Assembly: GCF_037975245.1 (NCBI RefSeq) | Contig: NC_092581.1 | Coordinates: 880,501 to 944,500 of the forward strand | Direction: 5' to 3' | Length of the DNA stretch: 64,000 nt | Source of the DNA: Apostichopus japonicus | Taxonomy: Eukaryota; Echinodermata; Holothuroidea; Aspidochirotida; Stichopodidae | Shown: positions 35,811-51,319 of the stretch, in pieces | Layout of the letters: every line of letters starts with the position of its first letter | Position numbering within the stretch: position 1 is the first letter of the stretch | The notes under the pieces: generated by a model | Told to the model about the DNA's origin: nothing | Seen by the model: only the letters and a program-made list of their open reading frames with translations | Databases searched by the model: none | Translations under genes and position numbers: made by a program

Positions 35811-38084
35811 TGCTATACAATTGAGAAGATGCCTAGAAGTACAGTATTATTTAACACAGAAACCATAGTATTAAATTAGCTATACAGTTGAGAAGATGCA
35901 TAGTAGTATTATTTAACACAGAAACCATATTATTAATTTGCTGAGAAGATGCATAGTAGTATTATTTAACACAGAAACCATAGTATTAATTTGCTATGCA
36001 ATTGAAAAGATGCATAGTAGTATTATTTAACACAGAAACCATAGTATTAAATTGCTATACAATTGAAAAGATGCATATAGTATTTTTTAACACAGAAACC
36101 ATAGTATTAATTTGCTATACAATCAGGGTTGGCATTTTCCCGGGAAAAAACCTGTTTTTCCCACTAAGCGGTAAAAACCGGGAAAAACTGGTAAATACCG
36201 GTAAAAACCGCCTCCGTCTCGAAAATTATTATTACTTGTCCGTAATATGCAGGGTCATCAGTAGGCATGATATTGTTTCATGACAGGCATATGTTATTGA
36301 TATATGGGAGTTTCTTTGCTTCATTTTGAGCTATTTATCACAACCAAATTCTACTTTTTGTGGAAAAAAGAGTATTTTTCATATTGCACATGTATAGTTA
36401 TTCTGTCACAATCTCTTTAGCAGTATGCATTGCCTATTGCCCAAACCATTATAGGTCTACACTGGGACACTCACCCCTCCTAAATTCTTCAGGCCTATTA
36501 TGTGCTCAGACAGTTCATTCAATTAATACAGTAGGCAACAGTTTATTGAGGTGAACTTCAATCCAGGGGGCCCAATAGAAACTGCTTTGAAACTATGTAA
36601 GGCACATGGGCCCAATTAAAGTATTAAACACACAATGGCCCTATCGAGCCATTCACACGACCCAACTGTTTACCTTGATGCAAACATGGTCCAGCTAATA
36701 TTCACTTTGCAAAATTGTTATGCCAAGCTTGACAGGTTGAACACTATACAGGTTTATATAGTTTCATGTAACTTATATTTTAAGACACAAAAACATGTTT
36801 ATAGTTCATACTCTAGTTAACAAGAATTTAACAGAGTACACTCTATGTAGTTTTCATTGTTACTTGAGAGATCTACTTGGCGAGCGAGTTGTAAAGGTTA
36901 CACTGTGAATATGTTTGCTCACTTTCCATGTTTTTGTGATGGTGTTGCATAATATATATGTAACAAGACGATGTGACATGTATAATATGACGAACCATAG
37001 CCCTAGGAGGCACCAACAGTTTGATACTTGTCCATTCTCTAGATTATGGAAGTATGCATCTCGATAGGAAAATAAAGTTGGTTGATTTGAGCATCCAATA
37101 TATTATTTATTTGAATTATTTATAATAGTCTAATCGGTAAACTCACAAAGTTATAGATCATGGCTGTTCTTTGGATGTAACTCAACTCCCTACCATAAGA
37201 TGCCATTTTCTTGTAGTTTCTATGCTCTTCCACAAGTTCCACATGAATTTTTAGCAATTCTATATAATTTGAGGTTTTTCCCAGTTTTTCCCACTTATAG
37301 GTGGGAAAAACCTCCCGGTAAAAACCTGGTTTTTACCGGGCGGAAAAAACCGGCCAACCCTGTTAATACAATTGAGAAGATGCATAGTAGTATTATTTAA
37401 CACAGAAACCATAGTATTAATTTGCTATACAATTGAGAAGATGCATAGTAGTATTATTTAACACAGAAACCAAAGTATTAATTTGCTATGCAATTGAGAA
37501 GATGCATAGTAGTATTATTTAACACAGAAACCATAGTATTAATTTGCTATACAATTGAAAAGATGCATAGTAGTATTATTTAACACAGAAACCATAGTAT
37601 TAATTTGCTATACAATTGAGAAGATGTACAGTAGTATTATTTAACACAGAAACCATAGTATTAATTTGCTATACAATTGAAAAGATGCATAGTAGTATTT
37701 TTTAACACAGAAACCATAGTATTAATTTGCTATACAATTGAGAAGATGCATAGTAGTAGTATTTAACACAGAAACCATAGTATTAATTTGCTATACAATT
37801 GAAAAGATGCATAGTAGTATTTTTTAACACAGAAACCATAGTATTAATTTGCTATACAATTGAGAAGATGCATAGTAGTAGTATTTAACACAGAAACCAT
37901 AGTATTAATTTGCTATACAATTGAGAAGATGCATAGTAGTATTTAACATAGAAACCATAGTATTAATTTGCTATACAATTGAGAAGATGCTTAGTATTAT
38001 TTAACACAGAAACCATAGTATTAATTTGCTATACAATTGAGAAGATGCATAGTAGTATTTTTTTAACACAGAAACCATAGTATT
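35811..38084. repeat. 61-bp tandem array interrupted by an inserted element
   Basis: Units contain ttgctatacaattgagaaga and tttaacacagaaaccatagt. About five copies lie at 35811-36123 and about twelve at 37363-38084. The two parts share phase and variants (tatt/tttttt, gagaag/gaaaag), so they were one array before the insertion at 36124-37362. Confidence 0.93.
36124..37362. mobile_element. 1.24-kb inverted-repeat element inside the 61-bp array
   Basis: The ends are cagggttggc and gccaaccctg, followed inward by related but rearranged motifs rich in ggtaaaaaccggg and tttttcccacttat. Flanks tatacaat (left) and aatacaat (two bases beyond the right end) are a possible imperfect 8-bp target duplication, which would fit hAT. 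No transposase frame was found. Confidence 0.65.
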
Positions 38085-38491
38085 TTCTAAGTGACAAAGT
38101 TCGGAGTCTTCTGCACAAAATTGGAACACTATATGATTCCCTGCAGTGTAGCATGTGTCGGAAGAACTTTGCAAGCAAGATACAACCTTCTTTCCACTAG
38201 ATCCCTCCCATTGCCTACATCTTTAAGACTTCTTCTTTCTTCCAAATCCCTCCACCCCCATCACACCCTACCCATAAGAAAAGGGTACACCTGAGGAACA
38301 TATTGGTTCCTGTCGGTATAATTAAGCAGAGAGGAGATTTTCCGGTACCTGGGTCATTGGTTACTGCTGTAGAATTTAAAAAAAAAACAATGTCATTCTA
38401 GCTACATTATTCCTCCCCTCAAGAGAAGACAATGGTAAAAGATATTGTTACCTAACTGTGTACAAGCAGTCATTTGAATGAATGGAGAGGA

Positions 38492-38608
38492 TTAAAGGAA
38501 TTGTCTGGTGGAAGTTTTTGATACATTGTCTTTGTAGTTATTATTTTTCTGTTTCAAACCATGTATTTTTTAAGGTAAATTTTTAGGGCTACCAGACAAT
38601 CCTTTTAA
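38492..38608. mobile_element. 117-bp MITE, deletion derivative of the 31214-32247 element
   Basis: Bounded by TTAA. The left end ttaaaggaattgtctggtgg equals the right end of the 1.03-kb element, and the right end, reversed, ttaaaaggattgtctggtag, equals its left end. About 45 bases at each end are shared and the middle is missing. Confidence 0.72.
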
Positions 38609-41600
38609 CTGGGAGTCAGTTACATCAGGAGACATCAACAGTTTGTCTATAATATACACTGTAGGATTAAAATAACTCATGTTGATTAACTTAACCACAG
38701 GTCAGTTGCAACTGAGTGGTTACTGCACTATGGAAAACAAAGTACAAAGTTACAGCAAGTTAGGAACTTGATCAGTTTTCTTTTACCCTGGAAATATTTA
38801 AATCCCAAACACGTTTCATGTGCCTTCAATAAAAGTTAACACTTGAGTCAAATATCTATTGAATGTGGAGTTACCTGGTACTGTGACAGCATTGTTTTGG
38901 CCTGGGACGCAAAATCTTGAAATTGCTTCCGTCTGGCGGATGCAAACCGTGTTTTTTTTTATAGAAACAACCCACAAGTACACACACTCACAACTAGGTC
39001 AACGGAAAACATAACAACAAAACACATTTTGTAATGAACATCTTTTATTACTTCTTTAAAAACCACTTCTTCTGACAAGAACCAAAAGTTCTCCCACTCC
39101 TACAGATCATTGAATTTGTTTGAAAATAAAACAATCGAGGGTAAGGTACAGGGTTAGCAACACTCCATGACGGAGATTTTCATGCTAAAACTAGACGATG
39201 CTTTTCCAAAATTCCCGTGAATTGATTGGCTAATAGTCCCTATCCATTGTCTGGAAACATTCTTGCATCTGTAGTGCTCAATGAATATGGAGTATGTTGA
39301 TTAACAACAATTGCTTACAACCTTATTTTCCCCTGTGTAGAGATAACAATGTCTGCGGTATAGGCTATCATATGTGTGCACTCAAATATCATAACGTTCT
39401 AAAGATCTAAAGGTCTCATATTTTTTTACTTTTATTTTGACAACAATCACTGGTGGTATGCAGATGAACTTGAAATGTTTCTGAGACTATCACGTAATAT
39501 TTAAATCATTGGTTTGATGAGAAAATGTTAATGAGTTTAGACAATCTATGAATTTTGTGGGAAGCTAACATCTCTGATCCTGAAAAGGATATTTCATCTC
39601 ACAGTATGTCTCTTCTCTTTGCATTAAGAGTTGCTAATTAATGTAAAATGTGCATTCATACCACATCACAGTAGTTTCTGTTGCAAATTTTTTCCGATCC
39701 AATTGACCACGTGCTTCAGTAAATTTTATTTTGATGCAACATTCGTGTGTAAACTACTGTACTTTAGAACATTGAAGTTTGATTTTTTAGTTGTTGAGGA
39801 TTTGTGCATGTGTAGTTGCAACTGAAGTTTGAACAGACCTATGTACATGCCGTAGTACAGTGTTCAAACTGTGTGGACTTTAGCGAGAGATAGGCACACT
39901 GATTTTTGAAGAGTTGGTTGTTGGAATCGCAAGGTCAAAGCACGGAGCTACTACGGAGTTGGCAAGTAGGGAAGTAAAAGGGCGTACACGGAAAAAAGTG
40001 GGAGAAAAAGTTGGTTGAAACCGCAGGGTGGACGAAAGGAGGGGGTGGGCTGAGCCGCCCCTGTCAAGCAGAGAAGCTAAGGCACTGAGCCATCTGCCCT
40101 ATATATTGTGTATAACACTCACAAAGTATAGGCAGTGATACTACACTAGTTAGTAGCAGTAGGTCATACAATAAAGGCAATTGGTGTTCGATCGGGACGC
40201 AAGCTTTTTTTCCGGGACGCAAACTTTTTGGGAGGCCTGCTTCTCTGAGAAGCAAACTCTAATAACATTACTGCTGTAATATATATATTCTCACTGTATC
40301 ATTTAAACTTAAGTTAGATGAACAACAGAAAAGTTATGTCATAACCTGTTCTGTATTATTCTTTATTTGACAGATCAGATTGGTATCATCCAATGACAGT
40401 ACTACAAACCAACGAGATACATTTTATTATTTAATCTTTTCTGTCAATATTCAATAATGAATTCCTCCAGTAATCACTCAGATTTGCACCATAACAGACT
40501 TGACCACCAACTGTAAAATATGGATCAGTATATATCTCTTTGAGACAAGAGAGAGTAGACAGTTGTAAATCACTGACATTACAGTACATAAAGAAAAGGG
40601 AGTGAAAAGACAAGCAACAGCATGTACAGTAGTGATGTGTGTACAGGTGCAAATGTAGCAGAGTGTACAAATTAATCATGTGAGTGTAATTTTTGGAGCA
40701 TTTGTACTTCGTTTTACACTTTCTAATTTACTCCATACTGTTCCACAAGTTTTAACCTGGAGCCACCTGACTTTCAATCTACATTGCTTAAAAACAAATT
40801 TATACGTACTGCAATGGGAAAAAAGGTGGAGCCAGAGTTGGCAGGCTAAGCTGTTGAAAGGGAATTGGAGGCCGTGTCAGCCTTTAGGATAGTAATGCAG
40901 TCGGCAGAGAATAGAAAAATGTTATACCATCTTACTTCCTACCAAATACTTCCTACCTACCCCCCCCCCCCCATATACACCAAGCTTAAGGAGATATATA
41001 TTAAATCATAGAAGTAACTGGTTTCAAACAAAAATTCAGTTAGTATAAAGATATGGATCCCTTGAACTTCTGTAGCCTAGCAGGTTAGCACCAAATCATC
41101 TTGGGAGTTGAGAGGCTGAAATTTGGTCAATACCTAGCCTGTATATGAATGGCAAAACTCAGATCACGAAAACCCTTCTACCACTAACCTAGGCCCTTCT
41201 ATAATACATTATAGGTCCGGTGGCAACACTTACATTCCAAGTTACTTTATGCGCAACATTGATCACCTACTTTACGGCATCTGTCAAAAGCTCGCAAATG
41301 GGACAAAAGTAGGCCTACCTTTATTTTGAGCCTAATTTTGTAAAGCATTCCTCCATCATCTGCTGCTTCTGACATACTGTTTACATGTGCTGGATGCATT
41401 TTGCTCATGAAACAGTGATTTCTTTAAATTCATAGATTAAAGGCAAAAATCTGTAGTTCCTGGGTTTGAAATCCTTTTCAACAAAGTTGCGATGAAATTC
41501 TGAATATATAGCTTGTTTGAGTGGGTTGGCTATAATGGTAACGTTGTACAGGTACTGCTTTATCGACAGATATAACTTGGGTAAAAAGTATATGAACTTG

Positions 41601-41870
41601 CAATGATGTCCAGTTTGGGAGATAAATTGGATGAAAGGAATTGAACAAAAGTCACTTGAAGGGGAAACAGAAACTACTGGGAAGACTCCACGACTCCACA
41701 AAAAAAGCGCTTGGAAAAGTGTGGGGTGTGTTCAGCAATTACTCCAAATTTTTGCCTTGCTTAGCAAATGCTTCATTGTCTTGGCAACCTCAATATATTC
41801 AGATTTCAATCTAGGGCCTAGGTCTATATTATATCTGGGCACCAAACATTGCTGTTGGCAAACTATAGAT
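38609..41870. other. Intergenic DNA without recognised gene
   Basis: Several short open frames but none with family resemblance or convincing splice sites. Contains a C-run at about 40960-40971. Confidence 0.5.
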
Positions 41871-42145
41871 CAGTGGTTCTCAAAGTGGTCCCTGCTACCC
41901 CCGGGGGCATTGGGAAGTCTCAGGGGGGCGCTACAGGGTACACAGGGAGAAGGGGGCGTTGCCACTGATTTGGAGGTCCCTAGCGATTACGACACATCAC
42001 TGCAGCGATGTAGCATATCTTCGGACAATCTGATTGCTCTTTTGAGCGGCTGCTATGAACAGTAGGTCCAGGGGAGGGGGTGGGGGAAATCGGGACAGTT
42101 CAGAAGTCGAAGGGGGCCGTTGTCTAAAAAGCTTGAGAACCACTG
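41871..42145. mobile_element. 275-bp hAT MITE with perfect 8-bp target duplication
   Basis: Terminal repeats are cagtggttctcaa and ttgagaaccactg. The flanks are identical 8-mers, ctatagat at 41863-41870 and 42146-42153. CAGTGGTTCTCAA ends and 8-bp duplications are hallmarks of hAT non-autonomous elements. The interior is G-rich and non-coding. Confidence 0.93.
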
Positions 42146-43189
42146 CTATAGATCAAAGTAATCCTGCATGTGTCTTCCCTTTTATTTCATAATATGTAGA
42201 CATTGTTAAGCAAACGTTGGGACAGCCAGTGTGAGGCCTGGGCTAGTCTACTACTATAATAACTAGTAATAGTTAGTACTGTTGGGCACAAGGTACCCAT
42301 CATACGTTGGCAATGTTCACAATAGTAATATAGTCTAACTCTAACATTGGCAACATGTATCAAGTTCTAGGCTAGGCCTAAGTCCAACATATATTTCTCT
42401 ACAATAATCGCAAATTTGAAAGTACCTTGACAATTACATAGACGACTGAATATTTCCGAATATCACAAAGTGGCGGCACTTAATTGTTTTTCACGGTGTT
42501 TGACTTCGGATTCGCAGAACCCATCTGGTTTAACATAACAGTAACATAACATAACAGTTGGCGATAGTTTCACGAACAGCAGTACTGTACATGTATATTA
42601 CTATTACTACTATACTAGTGAATCCTGTCGGCCTGTACCACTGATCTCTACACTAGAGATCAGTGGCCTGTACTTGGTTTTCCTAAACCTTTGACATCTT
42701 GCCTATGTTAATGTTACATAATTATCATAGTCCTACCAGAGAGCTGCTACGTTAGAGAAACAATTCCCTGGCCCTACCTCAATAGTGTCCGAAGACTTCT
42801 ACTCACATGAAGGTTTTAAGACGATAAAGCAATACTTACCAAATATTGAAGTTAAAACATGGATTTTTTTTCCTCGGATCCAGACCTGCTAATAGTTCTT
42901 GTGGCAGCCAAAGTCGTTACTTCTTCATGGTCAATAAAATGATAACGTAAAGGCACAACCGGTTGGTGACTGATCATTCCACACCGCGTTGTTTCGTTAT
43001 AGTGTTATGTATTATTGAGAAGAAATGCCAAAAAGCGAGACTTGGAAGAAGATGCTCGGAATAGAGGGCGTCACTGTATTTACCTGGTAAAAATTTTGGC
43101 TGATACTAGGAGCTGGACCAATGGTGTTATAAGATGAAATATACGTTTTTCAATAAATTTCGAGCATAACCTGACCAAAAACACCACAT
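42146..43189. other. Intergenic DNA with a short perfect hairpin
   Basis: No gene seen. A 13-bp perfect stem with a 3-base loop lies at 42638-42666, flanked by direct repeats ggcctgtac (42630-42638 and 42665-42673). Confidence 0.6.
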
Positions 43190-44340
43190 AAGTTGTCAGG
43201 CTTTATAAGCAGTTGGTTAGGCCCATAGGTTAGGCCTCATCTGAAGTATGCGGTGCAGTCTTGGAACCAGTGGCGTCGCCAGAAATATCAATTTCTTTGG
43301 GGGGGGCGGGGGGAACGGGTGGGGCAGCACTTATTTAGGGAGCACAATGTTTATTTGTGAATGACGTCCTGGGGGAGGGGTCCAAGGGGAGGGGGTGTCC
43401 CTAGAGAAATTTTTGATTAATAAAAGGTCCTTAGATGTAATATGGTGCTATATTTGCAAATTGACATAACTTAATGTTCAAGAATTTGGGCAGCTTAGTC
43501 TGTCCGAATTTTATATTTTTAATTGAGGCGGATAAAAGTGTTTTACAAAAATGGAAATTAACCCTCTTGCTTTCATAATGTTTTATACTATTAAGGGTCA
43601 TAAGATGCAATTTGGTGCTATCTGGTGATTATCCACTATGAGAGAACAAAAGGATGTTTTCCGCTAGAATAGAAAGGTATACGTTTCGTCCTTTGTTAAA
43701 GAATATTTTTGTTTGAGTATTAATTATATCACTATCAATTGCATCTGGGGGGGGCACCTGGGGGACACAATTTATCTTGGGTGAGGGCACGTGCCCCTCC
43801 CATGCCACCCCTTGGCGACGCCACTACTTGGAACCCATATTTTGCCAATGATAAGGGAGTACTCAAGAAGGCCCAGAGGAGGGCTATTAAGATGATTAGG
43901 CATACGAAACTCTTCGGGAGTAGCATAAAATTATGAGCGAGTACTTTGCATATACCGTACCTGAAAAAAAAGTGTTTCTCCAATACTATATATTGTTTTG
44001 ACGATATGTCATAATGGTATCATCTTGACTTGAGAGTTCGATTTTTTCTTCTTTGAAGGGCTGATGTTCGCCCTTAGAGGAATTGATTTATGTTTTATTT
44101 TAAAATAAGGAGGGTTAATAGTGAGAACGCTTGTGCAGTTTGGTACCGTACATGTGTATACGACTTTGCGTGTGTTATGAAATGTGTGCCATTTGGAGTT
44201 TGATTTTCATTCCTTAAGGGTAGGGAAGGGCAAGCCCTCCACTCCCTCCAGAGGTAATTGCCCTACCCTTCCCTACACTTGAGTGATGCTAAGTATGACA
44301 CGCGTCCTCTGGAAGGATAGGCCTTATAGATATACCCTAT
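43190..44340 (+). mobile_element. LINE 3' fragment (RT C-terminus and 3'UTR) split by a hAT MITE
   Basis: Before the MITE the frame reads RPHLKYAVQSWN; after it, PYFANDKGVLKKAQRRAIKM follows, the conserved PHLEY..W.PY...D...LE..QRRA segment of CR1/Jockey-type reverse transcriptases. A stop follows at about 43935. The remaining sequence to about 44340 matches, in inverted orientation, 54150-54610, so it is the shared 3' end of a LINE family. Confidence 0.75.
43268..43826. mobile_element. 559-bp hAT MITE nested in a LINE fragment
   Basis: Ends cagtggcgtcgcca and tggcgacgccacta form 14-bp terminal repeats differing only in the first base. The 8-bp target duplication cttggaac is perfect (43260-43267 and 43827-43834). 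The interior has G-runs and no transposase. Confidence 0.93.
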
Positions 44341-44558
44341 ACGCAGGGGCGGCGATTTGTTTCAAATATTGGGGGGGGGGGGCATTTGCTTGGGTGCAGA
44401 CGCATTTTAAGCAGTTACTTGGTGTTTGTTAAAATTACCGAAAGTTATTGAACAAGAAGGTAAATGCTGCTTGACATTACTTGTTTTTAATGGCGGGGGG
44501 GGGGGGGGGTTACTGAGTTTTTGTTCAACTACAGATACAAAGCTAGTACGCAAAGAAT

Positions 44559-44864
44559 ATGTTACGCCCCAGATTAATCAAAAGCACCACCAGATTAAGG
44601 ATTAAGGCACCAGATCACCAACGCGAGTACCACCGTAGACCAAATCGCCAGCCACGAATATCCAACTCATCTCGTCAAGAGTGGCAGCGGGAATACCACC
44701 GCAAAGAAAACCGCCAACCAGTTGCTGACCACTTCAATCACCGCGGATGTTTCAACTGTGGAGAACGCAACCATGTAGAGGCAAACTGCCGTCTCGAAAG
44801 GAGGATAGAATGTTATCACTGTCATCGACTCGGTCACAAGGCAAGCCACTGCTGGAACAGATAG
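44559..44864 (+). pseudogene. LINE ORF1 fragment with two CCHC zinc knuckles
   Basis: Residues about 68-81 read CFNCGERNHVEANC and about 87-100 read CYHCHRLGHKASHC, both C-X2-C-X4-H-X4-C. The preceding part is Arg/Gln-rich, as in nucleic-acid-binding gag-like proteins. The rest of ORF1 upstream is missing or out of frame. Confidence 0.8.
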
Positions 44865-45039
44865 AATGCTGGCCACAAGGAGCGTGCCGTCAGTGTATTA
44901 CCCACACCTAAACATTTTAATGTATTGGACAAATGTGACCATTTTATTTTGCCGTATGAGGACCCACTCATGAGTGATGTAAGTCAAGATCTCCCAACTA
45001 ATACAATACAACCCCAGAGTAAAGAAGGTAAATATGTAA

Positions 45040-47302
45040 ATATAACTAAGGGTATCAAATTCGGATTTATAAACATCCAACACCTTCATCCTTAACTAGA
45101 TCAAATCCCCACACTAATAAACAGAAATGGAAGGAATGTTGATATATTTGGATGCTGCGAAACATTTTTAAACGATACTTATCAAAATCTGGAAATCACT
45201 GTTCCTCTATATAATACTCTCCGTAGAGATAGATTAAATACAGCTGGGGGGGGGGGGATATTGCTATTTATATCAATGAAAACATTCCATTTAATAGGAG
45301 AAATGAGTTAGAATGTGATTATATTGAAGCCATATGGATTGAGCTTGTCTTACCATTTACCAAAAATATTTTAGTATGTGCTGTTTACCGCCCACCAAAT
45401 TCCAGAGTTATATGGTATGGTCATTGTCTCATGAAATGATTAGCAAGGCATATAGCTCATGCATGGAGATAATAATGATCGGTGATCTTAATATTGATTA
45501 TCTACACGCTAATCTACACGCTTCGTGCTGGAATGAGATAATTAGTCATTTTAACTTGAAACAATTAGTAAATATGCCAACTAGGGTGACGGAGCACACC
45601 GCCTCCATAATTTGATCTAACAAAAATCATATTTTTGATATAGATATTCCAAATATTCGATTGAGTGACCATTTTCCAGTATATTTCAATTGGAATAACA
45701 ATCTTATGACAAGGCAGACTATTCAAGACAGATCAATTGATAATATAAATACATACATTGATAGTTCGTCTATTGAAAGACATATCTGTCCTAAAATTCC
45801 TCCAGATGAAACATTCGAAATTCCATGTATATCTGAAAATTTTGTATTTAAATATTTAACTACTCTTGATGCCTCCAAAGCAACAGGAGTTGATGAACTG
45901 AGTGCTAAAGTTTTAAAAATGAGCGGCCCCCATATATATGCAAGTATTACTCGTATTATAAACACAAGTATTATGACAAAGACAGTTCCATCTAGATGGA
46001 AAGTCGCAAAAGTAATACTCATTTTCAAGAGTAATTCACGACAAGATTTATCGAATTATCGACCAATTTCTATTCTCCCTGTTTTGTCCAAAATTTTGGA
46101 AAAACATGTTCACATTGCTCTTACTAGTTTCTTAGAGCAATTTAATTTATTAGAAAATGTTCAATCTGCATGGCTTCAGATCGAAGCACTCATGCGAAAC
46201 TGCTCTATTACATGTCATGGATTTATGGATGGAAGCAATTGATAAAGGAGAACTGACTGGGGCTGTTCTATTGGACCTCAGGAAAGCGTTTGATTTAGTA
46301 AATCATGATATTCTGATAAAAAAGTTGAAATTATACCAGTTGTCAAGTGCTACTATATTGAATGGTTTAAGTCGTACTTAACGAATAGAAGTCAGTATGT
46401 CGTCATGAAAGGGACTGCGTCCTCATGTATGCATATTAGTAATGGCGTTCCACAAGGGTCAATCTTAGGACCACTCTTATTTTTAATCTACATGAATGAT
46501 TTTAGCCTATGTTTAACTCACTGCAAAGCCGACATGTTTGCAGATGATACTACTTTCCACATTTCAAAGTCCAATGTTGAATCTCTTCAAAACAAGTTGA
46601 ATGTTGATGCTAAAAATGTTTCCAATTGGTGCAAGAGTAATAAAATGGCAATCAATACTAATAAAACCAAATCAATGTTAATATGTTCCAGACAACGCTA
46701 TGATAATCTACGAGGACAGAGAAATATTTCTGTCAAGATGAATGATATCGTAATAGAGAATTCTGATACAGAAAAACTTTTAGGAGTCAGAATTGATGCT
46801 CACCTGACATGGCAAGCTCAGATTGATTATATATGTAGTAGCCTACTATTAGTACAAGATTAGCTCTGTTACGAAGGATTAAACAGTATTTAGACACTCC
46901 CACGTGCATACTTTATTATAATGGATACATTCTTCCAATACTTGCCTACTGCTGTCTAGTTTGGGGAACTACCACTGCCCAAAATACTGATAGAATTATT
47001 AAATTACAGAAAAGTGCTGCACGCATTATTTTAATTGCTACATGTTAACTATGGTATTCAAGTCAATTAATGATCAAGGACCGGAGTACATGAATGAGAT
47101 GTTTAAACCAGTTACGAACATTCATAATCACAATTTAAGATCCTCTTCTGCACGAAGCCTGCACATTACAGGCGGACACACTAATTTTTATAACAACCGT
47201 TTTTCATGCATTGCCGCAAAAGACTGGAACAAACTAGATCAAAAAGTAAAATCAGCAAGAAATCTTAACCATTTTAAACGCCTAGTATCTGATATTGTTT
47301 AG
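45040..47302 (+). pseudogene. LINE endonuclease-reverse transcriptase, multiple frameshifts
   Basis: Endonuclease motifs: FGCCETFL, VCAVYRPPN, IGDLNIDY and LSDHFPVYF, but with stops, and a G-run at 45246-45258 that breaks the frame. RT motifs: NYRPISILPVLSKILEKHV, the Asp motif AVLLDLRKAFDLVNHDIL, NGVPQGSILGPLLFLIYMND, catalytic FADD (46537-46548) and NKTKSMLIC. Frame changes occur near 46163, 46370, 46855 and 47040, and sequence between the LQKSAARI motif and the C-terminal AAKDWNKLDQ segment is partly deleted. Inactive. Confidence 0.88.
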
Positions 47303-47530
47303 GCCTACTTCACTTTTATTTTTAGCAAATTTCTTAATTTTCTTTACTCTGTACACGCTTTTTTTAAAACTATTTTATTAAGCATTATTAATGTATTTAT
47401 GACTTCTTAAATGTTCATACAGTTTATATTATTATATGTCTTATTAGAGGGCCTCGTGGAAGATTAGCTATTGCTAAACGAGCTACCCTCTTAAAATAAA
47501 GTTGAAATAAAATAAATAAATTAAATAAAT

Positions 47531-48054
47531 AAATTCGACTTGAACGTAACCAGTGCGTGTCCCGTAAAGCTCTGATATTTCAGACGACCTACCTGCACCT
47601 ATCATGTAAGAACTTATTACAAGTACGACCTATTTCCGTTCCTATGGCATTGCTCCATACTTGAGACCAGCAAGACTGTTATTTCTTTAACTGTTTTAAT
47701 AAATACCGTCCCTCTTCAAAGTATTCTACTGTTTCTTTGTCGTCTTAAATCTCTTTTATTTGGTGCATTGTATTCACGGAAGCATTCATTTAAAGAGTAC
47801 CGGCATAAGATATGAGTGGTGTCAACAGTATAAAACGTCCTTTGATCGACCTGTACTTGTATTACATGTCTCACGTACACATCCACTAACAGCCATCTGG
47901 ATTAATAACCTGTTAAACTTACCATTCGATCGGCATGGTGTATCTGCAATAAGTCCAAACAAAGGAGAATTCTCAGTTTAGAAGAAGCTTGGGGAAAACG
48001 AAGATATTTCTAATATTTAACTGCGAATACTTGTTAAACAAGACTTGTATCAAC
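47531..48054. other. 5' flank of COMT-like gene 1
   Basis: No open frame of note; presumably promoter and 5'UTR. No confident TATA box chosen. Confidence 0.4.
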
Positions 48055-51028
<2,974 letters not shown>

Positions 51029-51129
51029 ATTAACTGTATCAATCCAAAACAATATGAGAAATATCGTTTTGTAAATATCGCTTTCCTAAATCACACTGAC
51101 CATAAGTAATTAAATTACCTTCGCTTGGT

Positions 51130-51133
<4 letters not shown>

Positions 51134-51225
<92 letters not shown>
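51134..51225. repeat. (AT)n microsatellite in COMT-like gene 1 3' region
   Basis: About 46 perfect dinucleotide repeats between the stop codon and the candidate polyadenylation signal, so likely in the 3'UTR. Confidence 0.97.
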
Positions 51226-51227
<2 letters not shown>

Positions 51228-51319
51228 TGAAAGCACCTGTTTTATATGTTTTTGCATTAGGTTTGGTAAAATTTCTTGTTACCATTTGCATTTTGTATAA
51301 GTCCAATTAAAAACATAAG

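Larger units (their letters stand above)
44520..47530 (+). mobile_element. Near full-length but broken non-LTR retrotransposon (Jockey/CR1 type)
   Basis: Order is a zinc-knuckle ORF1 part (44559-44864), an apurinic-like endonuclease region (about 45040-45700), a reverse transcriptase (about 45700-47302) and a 3'UTR ending in an A-rich (aaat/aaata)n tail at about 47495-47530. The 3'UTR motif gggcctcgtggaagattagc is also recognisable, reversed, in the LINE tail at 61612-61640. It lies 0.5 kb upstream of the COMT-like gene 1 start. Confidence 0.85.

Noticed and set aside
43023-43082. Short ATG frame MPKSETWKKMLGIEGVTVFT followed by a possible donor (ctggtaaaa)
   Set aside because: Too short, weak donor and no downstream exon to join to.
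44346-44400. Element start caggggcggcgatttg with G-run
   Set aside because: No partner terminal repeat could be located before the LINE at 44520.
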